Positions 62,528 to 63,161 of a stretch of 63,161 bases of DNA are shown in pieces. Source of the DNA: Chloroflexota bacterium (GTDB lineage Bacteria > Chloroflexota > Anaerolineae > Anaerolineales > Villigracilaceae); the NCBI GenBank assembly GCA_024434165.1, contig QMIW01000009.1, positions 1 through 63,161 on the forward strand. The letters run 5' to 3'. Every line of letters starts with the position of its first letter. Position 1 is the stretch's first letter. Position numbers and translations under genes: made by a program. Under the pieces are notes generated by a model. The model saw only the letters and a program-made list of their open reading frames with translations, was not told the DNA's origin and ran no database searches.

Positions 62528-63161
62528 ATGACTGACGACGTTCGAAAATATATTTACGGCGCGATCAGCGTCTTTGTGCTGGGTGTACTGGTCTGGGTGG
62601 GTTTTATCTACGTGAATGCCTGTGGTTTTACCCTGTCCTGCAATCGCGGGGACCTGCCCGTTGCCCGCACCCCCGTTCCGACTTTGATTCCCGCCACCCT
62701 GCCCGTCATGCAGCCGGAAGAAAGCATGGCCTCTGCAACGGACGTGTGCTATGTTGCCGCCGCGGATTTGATGGGCGCGTGGGTGGATTCCGGCGCTTCG
62801 GATACCGAGGTTTTCCAATTCACCGATGCGAACGGAAGGGAGTGCGAAGCGACCTTTGAAGACGTCAAGCCGCTCTTTGTGGAATCCAACCTCTGGTATT
62901 CCGGTTCGCTTTCCTGCATCTCCTGCCATTCTGTGGATTTGGCGGTCTCGCCCGCCCAGTTGGACCTGAGCAGTTACGAGGGCATCCTCGCCGGGTCACG
63001 CCGTGCTGAGGGAGCCGCTGAAGGCACGGACATCCTCGGCGGCGGGAATTGGCGTTCCTCCCTCCTTTACGAGTTCATTTCCGAAGCCAAAGCGGAGGTA
63101 CCCGGTCATACCGAGGCGCTTTCGAGCCTCATGATCTTCGCCGGTACACCCGTTCCCGTCG
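62528..63161 (+). CDS. Membrane-anchored monoheme cytochrome, cut by window end
   Basis: The frame is open to the window edge (about 211 codons). It has one helix (MTDDVRKYIYGAISVFVLGV and on), a Pro-rich segment, and one CISCH heme motif about residue 130. AGGGAGGGAATT precedes the ATG, 14 bp after the actE stop. Position after actE suggests a further electron-transfer subunit of the complex or a link to the oxidase; I do not recognise the family with certainty. Confidence 0.75.
   Translation, partial: MTDDVRKYIYGAISVFVLGVLVWVGFIYVNACGFTLSCNRGDLPVARTPVPTLIPATLPVMQPEESMASATDVCYVAAADLMGAWVDSGASDTEVFQFTDANGRECEATFEDVKPLFVESNLWYSGSLSCISCHSVDLAVSPAQLDLSSYEGILAGSRRAEGAAEGTDILGGGNWRSSLLYEFISEAKAEVPGHTEALSSLMIFAGTPVPV

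Overview
The window looks like a chromosomal piece of an uncultivated Anaerolineae bacterium (Chloroflexota). This is inferred from gene content: an alternative complex III operon, TolB-type and Gly-rich lipoproteins with Ala/Leu-rich lipoboxes, a Cys-rich zinc anti-sigma factor, a bactofilin-like polymer gene, an intein in dnaB, and a MinD/cyclic-nucleotide signalling cluster. Base composition is moderately GC-rich and even. No rRNA, CRISPR array, prophage or transposase gene is visible.

Layout. 1-4844: an alpha-oxoamine synthase, ligA, and a MinD-like ATPase paired with a small winged-helix-like protein. 5049-7955: ECF sigma factor, membrane partner, and a Gly-rich beta-propeller lipoprotein. 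8145-16076: a signalling region with a PrsW-type protease, a cyclic-nucleotide-binding protein, a second MinD-like ATPase, a zinc protein, a small partner protein, a double-domain nucleotide cyclase, a truncated peptide-binding lipoprotein, a propeller lipoprotein and a HAMP-GAF protein. 16278-28093: housekeeping and envelope genes (nadD, MFS, C45 hydrolase, a second sigma/anti-sigma operon, YibE/F, aldehyde dehydrogenase, solute-binding protein, site-2 protease). 28194-28664: tRNA-Sec and tRNA-Pro. 28780-34237: a bifunctional nuclease, intein-bearing dnaB, a DnaD protein and a fused double DnaC/DnaI-type loader. 34456-35915: HicBA plus two decayed toxin-antitoxin-like genes. 36165-38980: nicotinamide salvage. 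39113-51477: two pst phosphate operons with a third pstB, an AbiEii-like pair, arsC and phoU. 51641-56135: manA, a PHP protein, phoBR and small membrane proteins. 56642-63161: the act operon (actA, split actB, actC, actD, a frameshifted actE, and a further monoheme cytochrome that runs off the end).

How it works together. The Pho regulon is nearly complete here: PhoR/PhoB, PhoU, Pst transporters, and 11-bp-period TTAACA-type boxes in front of phoB, pstS2 and a small membrane gene. The replication block (DnaB, DnaD, loader) is a helicase-loading set. The signalling region pairs a cAMP/cGMP-type producer with a binding protein; the binding protein and the GAF protein share a C-terminal coiled-coil tail.

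Noncoding DNA is unusually patterned. There are arrays of 7-11 bp words between genes that often contain the stop codon of the upstream gene, a folded repeat whose copies bracket the PrsW-MinD operon, a MITE-like element with 7-bp flanking direct repeats, three GTCATTGCGAG elements, and a duplicated ~120 bp block in front of both toxin-antitoxin loci. All functional statements come from reading the sequence without database searches.
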